Below are positions 61,254 to 64,000 of a stretch of DNA of 64,000 nucleotides, one piece after another (within the stretch, counting starts at the first letter, position 1; each line of letters starts with the position of its first letter). This DNA is from Branchiostoma belcheri (taxonomy: Eukaryota > Chordata > Leptocardii > Amphioxiformes > Branchiostomatidae). The position numbers and the translations under genes are program-made. Under the pieces are notes generated by a model that was given only the letters and a program-made list of their open reading frames with translations, had not been told where the DNA came from and ran no database searches. The stretch is from the NCBI RefSeq assembly GCF_001625305.1, contig NW_017802680.1, positions 261,835-325,834 on the forward strand. Reading direction: 5' to 3'.

Positions 61254-62189
61254 TTAGCCCGAGAGGACGCCCCATCTGCAGGTTGCGTACGGGGAGAACC
61301 TGTCCCCCCACGTCTTCCACCTGCACTCACACATGGCACCGTCCACTGCAACTGGCTCCCCCGCGGGGATAATGGAACCGTCCCAGGCGTAACAGTTCGG
61401 GCCTGTGAAGAAGTAAGATACATGTAATGGTATATTGACTCAGTTGTGTAAGAGTTCTAAGCCAGTCTTCACCAGACTGAAGAAGAGGGATAATGGCATA
61501 TTGACTTAGTTGCGTAACAAATTGGCCAACTATGTAATAGTGAATAATTTGCACATATTTACCACACACACTGATGAACACAACGTACAAATAATCAAAT
61601 AACAGAAACCTTAAAACCAATACAACTCATGAACTGACGTAAATTAATGGAATTCTACCGGTACCCATGTCATCTTTTTTACTTTCAAAAATTCAATGCC
61701 CACGATCGATAATGATCATTCTGGCATACTCATTTTCACCTGAGCAAGTGAGGAATTAATCGAAAGTCGTGTAAATTGCCTTTTCCCAGGGGCACATACA
61801 CGGTCTCTGACTTGGCAGGATTCGAACTCGGGACCTCTTGGCTCCGAGCCGAATGACCTGCCATCGGACAGACAGACAGCATAGCTAAAGACGTGTTTGC
61901 TGTAATACTTGTAGGACATTGTCCGCAGGGGAAGGAGTTGTACTCCGCCTTGTCCACGCACGGCGGGTCGAAGCAGTATGTGATGGAACAGCCGCATATA
62001 TTACAGCACATGGGTGGTAGGGTGGTGGGGGTGGTCATGAAGATGGTACTGGGTCGTCGTCGAGGGCTCAGTGGTATACGTCACCGTCTGCAGAGTTGGA
62101 ATGGTTTTCGGCTCAGGAACTGGGGGAGGGCTGGCAGCAGCGCTGGTTATCAGAAACAGGAGGGAGACTGAGAAAATGGCGGGCAGCAT
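61254..62189 (-). pseudogene. Mucin-like, VWC-like family copy D, exon-fused and frameshifted
   Basis: The signal peptide MLPAIFSVSLLFLITSAAA at 62189 runs without an intron straight into SPPPVPEPKTIPTLQT, which corresponds to exon 3 of the other copies, so the PTKTTSPTL repeats, exon 2 and two introns are gone. Near 62060 the frame shifts by one base: one frame ends HHPTTHVL stop, the other continues MTTPTTLPPMCC to CFDPPCVDKAEYNSFPCGQC. The donor at 61909 (ACAA/GTATTA) and last exon 61402-61254 (stop TAA instead of TGA) still fit. Expected length 430 nt is 1 modulo 3, confirming the shift. It is a pseudogene, or a one-base sequence error in a shortened gene. Confidence 0.75.
61735..61868 (-). 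mobile_element. tRNA-derived SINE in copy D intron
   Basis: On the minus strand: GATGGCAGGTCATTCGGCTC, CCAAGAGGTCCCGAGTTCGA, ATCCTGCC (B box GTTCGAATC). It continues with GGGAAAAGGCAATTTACACG as in the copy at 32745-32865. Confidence 0.6.
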
Positions 62190-62264
62190 CGTCAGTGTGG
62201 AGCGTAGACTAGTCACTGTAGACTGAAGGTTGCACGTACAATCCGAAATACTCCAAAAACAGTC

Positions 62265-62350
62265 GCTCAAGCAACTGGATATGATTTTGCAAACGGCCAG
62301 ACGTTTCAAGTAGCACCCACTACCTTTCGTCGGTGAAACTAGAGGCTTGC
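62265..62350 (-). mobile_element. Hammerhead-bearing repeat upstream of copy D
   Basis: Minus strand copy of the gene A insertion: CCGACGA (one core change from CTGACGA), A, AGGTAG, loop TGGGTG, CTACTT, GAA, ACGT, C, TGGCC. Junction with the family's upstream sequence is the same GAAATACT position as in copy A. Confidence 0.6.
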
Positions 62351-62595
62351 AGGAGAAATGTAATTCGTTCTTGCATGACATCAAGTGTTTAAACGTGTCC
62401 TGCTTTGAAATGTTCTTACATATCTTGTCTATCGTTAATTGATATAAATACACAAAGTTGACCTATCAGTGCGCCGAAGTCCCACCAACAAAGATCTCCT
62501 GAAGATGAAAGGCGCCGACAGGTGTTTTGGGAAACAGGTGAGCCGTCCCCTGAGACTCCCTTCCCGTCATGCACCGGGCGGGACACTTTTTACAA

Positions 62596-62639
62596 ATGGC
62601 GGCGGCCCAAACTTGGAACACAGCAACAGGAGGCGTTCG
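62596..62639 (+). CDS. Possible first coding exon of a gene extending right
   Basis: AAATGGCGGCGGCCC gives a good start context: MAAAQTWNTATGGVR, ending at a GTAAGG donor (62640). The surrounding sequence is GC-rich compared with its flanks, which suits a promoter. No second exon was found in the remaining 1.3 kb, so this is only a candidate. Confidence 0.3.
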
Positions 62640-64000
62640 GTAAGGGTCAGGAGTTGTCTTTGCGCACAAGGTCGGCTTCTTCACCCTCTACAACCGACCG
62701 GGAGAACTATGACACCCTGAGAACAAGGTGGGTCAAGTTTGAAACATCCAGGTGGGGAATTAATGGTGTAAAGTGGTCGTTTTTTTTTCTGTGTGTGAGT
62801 ACGCTTTCAATCGTTGGTGGTGGTGTTAGCGTGGGGACAGACGACAACAACAACATGGGTGCACTTTTTCTTTTAGTTTGAATATTTAGGGTTTACACAA
62901 TTTTTCTTTGGTCTTATATTACAGGGCCTGTTTATTTTTGATGGTGTACACTTGTTCCTGGAACTTGTTTTGTCTTGAGTAAAGTTTGTGAACTGTATAA
63001 GCATTTCGATCGTTGGTGGTTTTGCGGAAGTACTAGACACTGTGAAATAAAAACAAAGCTAGAACTGAACTTTAAGTTTTAATATTCCGGCGTGTCTTGT
63101 ACTACAAGGTTTCAAAAGATCTATGCCTAGTTCAGGATAACCCTACATGGTCTTCTTGAGTAAAGTTTAAAGAATTTTGAGTCAATTAATGGCGTTTTTT
63201 CTTTGATATATGGGTCAATACAATGTCTTGTTGACACTTTGTTATTTTGAGATTTATAAATTCCAGGCTAGCTTGCACTACAAGATTTCCAAAGGTCGAT
63301 GCCTAGTTCAGGATAAACCTACATGTGATAAAAGTATGGTCTAGTTGTCGTGAAGTTTAATAATTTTGAGTCAATTAGTAACGTTTTTTTATTGATATAT
63401 TTTATGGGTCAATACAATGTCGAATACTTGTTGACACTTGCTGTCTGTTGTCTCCAGATAAAATGATCTGGGTGAAAAACAGGTTTGATCGATCAAAAAT
63501 TCAAGAAGCCTTAAATTATAAGAAAAACTTGAGAAGAAAAAAGTGAGAGCAATGTTCAGTGAAAGAGTAAATTTATTTGCTGCTGAATTTTCAACAAGCT
63601 TCTGAAACAAACTCATAACTCATCTAAACTCCCTGTGAACATTGTCTGTAGTTACATGCCTGTGTATCTATGTAGTATTATGTTATTGTTAGATGACATT
63701 TCTAACTTCAGTGAAACTTTGAAAGATTTTGTTTGTCATGTTGCATGTAATTATTATTCAGAGAAAGTAGTAAGCTTATATGTACAGTACAACTGTATTA
63801 GCAAGTAAACAGACTCACGTGTCATCAAACTCACCGTGAACATTGTCTGTACATGCCTGCCAGTGAGTATCAGATTCTATACCTAAGATATCTTCATACC
63901 GTCTTCGGGATGATGAGGTAATCCTGTGGTAATCCCGGTCTCAAACTTTACTCAAGTGTTATACTTAATATGCTCTCCCAGTGTTCGTCTAAGTTTGTCT
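62640..64000. other. No gene recognised; includes a ~180-bp direct duplication
   Basis: The block 63075-63245 (TACTACAAGGTTTCAAAAGA, CTATGCCTAGTTCAGGATAA, AATACAATGTCTTGTTGACA) is repeated at 63268-63440 with moderate divergence. A GTGAACATTGTCTGTA phrase also repeats near 63633 and 63836. No coding exon seen. Confidence 0.6.

Overview
This window is nuclear DNA from an animal, most likely a lancelet (Branchiostoma, a cephalochordate). The genes are intron-rich with GT-AG introns. The recognisable proteins (ZCCHC9, AGGF1, COX5B) are deuterostome-like. Introns and spacers are full of palindromic MITE-like elements, tRNA-derived SINEs, LINE tails and minisatellites of a kind I associate with amphioxus assemblies. 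The species is an inference; no marker gene here settles it. There is one assembly gap (67 N at 37557-37623), and it falls inside a coding exon.

Layout. 1-3739: gene-poor, with dispersed repeats. 3740-12390, minus strand: ZCCHC9 in five coding exons, with an unrelated three-exon plus-strand gene (5582-8616, unrecognised, glycine-zipper plus helical repeat) nested in its third intron. 12391-13128: compact head-to-head promoter region. 13129-20356, plus: AGGF1 (coiled coil, OCRE, 11-unit coding minisatellite, FHA, G-patch) in 12 coding exons. 21622-30451, plus: COX5B in five exons; its first intron holds a 5.03-kb terminal-inverted-repeat element with two satellite arrays. 32384-38509, minus: an unrecognised coiled-coil protein. 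40.4-62.2 kb: four copies (A-D) of a small secreted mucin-like, cysteine-rich, VWC-like gene. A and B are mirror images and flank a 13-exon plus-strand secreted EGF/C-type-lectin gene (45239-53349). C and D follow B in tandem, and D is broken.

Two themes stand out. (1) At least nine sites carry a hammerhead-ribozyme-like core: CTGANGA, an extra A, a 6-bp stem II, GAA, a 4-nt self-complementary stem III (ACGT, AGCT or AATT), then H, and often a 3-5 bp stem I. The helices differ in sequence between families but stay paired, several sites form inverted pairs, and one lies in a short insertion flanked by a 10-bp direct repeat. (2) In all three genes of the first 38 kb except COX5B and the nested gene, minisatellites or partial duplications sit on exon-intron boundaries and copy functional splice sites, in ZCCHC9 together with a zinc-knuckle exon. 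A related observation is that copy A of the VWC-like family has an intron where B and C have uninterrupted coding sequence.

The genes do not form a single pathway: ZCCHC9 is a nuclear/nucleolar RNA-binding protein, AGGF1 is a spliceosome-associated/angiogenic factor, COX5B is a mitochondrial complex IV subunit, and the right-hand genes encode secreted proteins. All exon boundaries were worked out by hand from reading frame, splice sites and remembered family sequence; no database search or computation was run.
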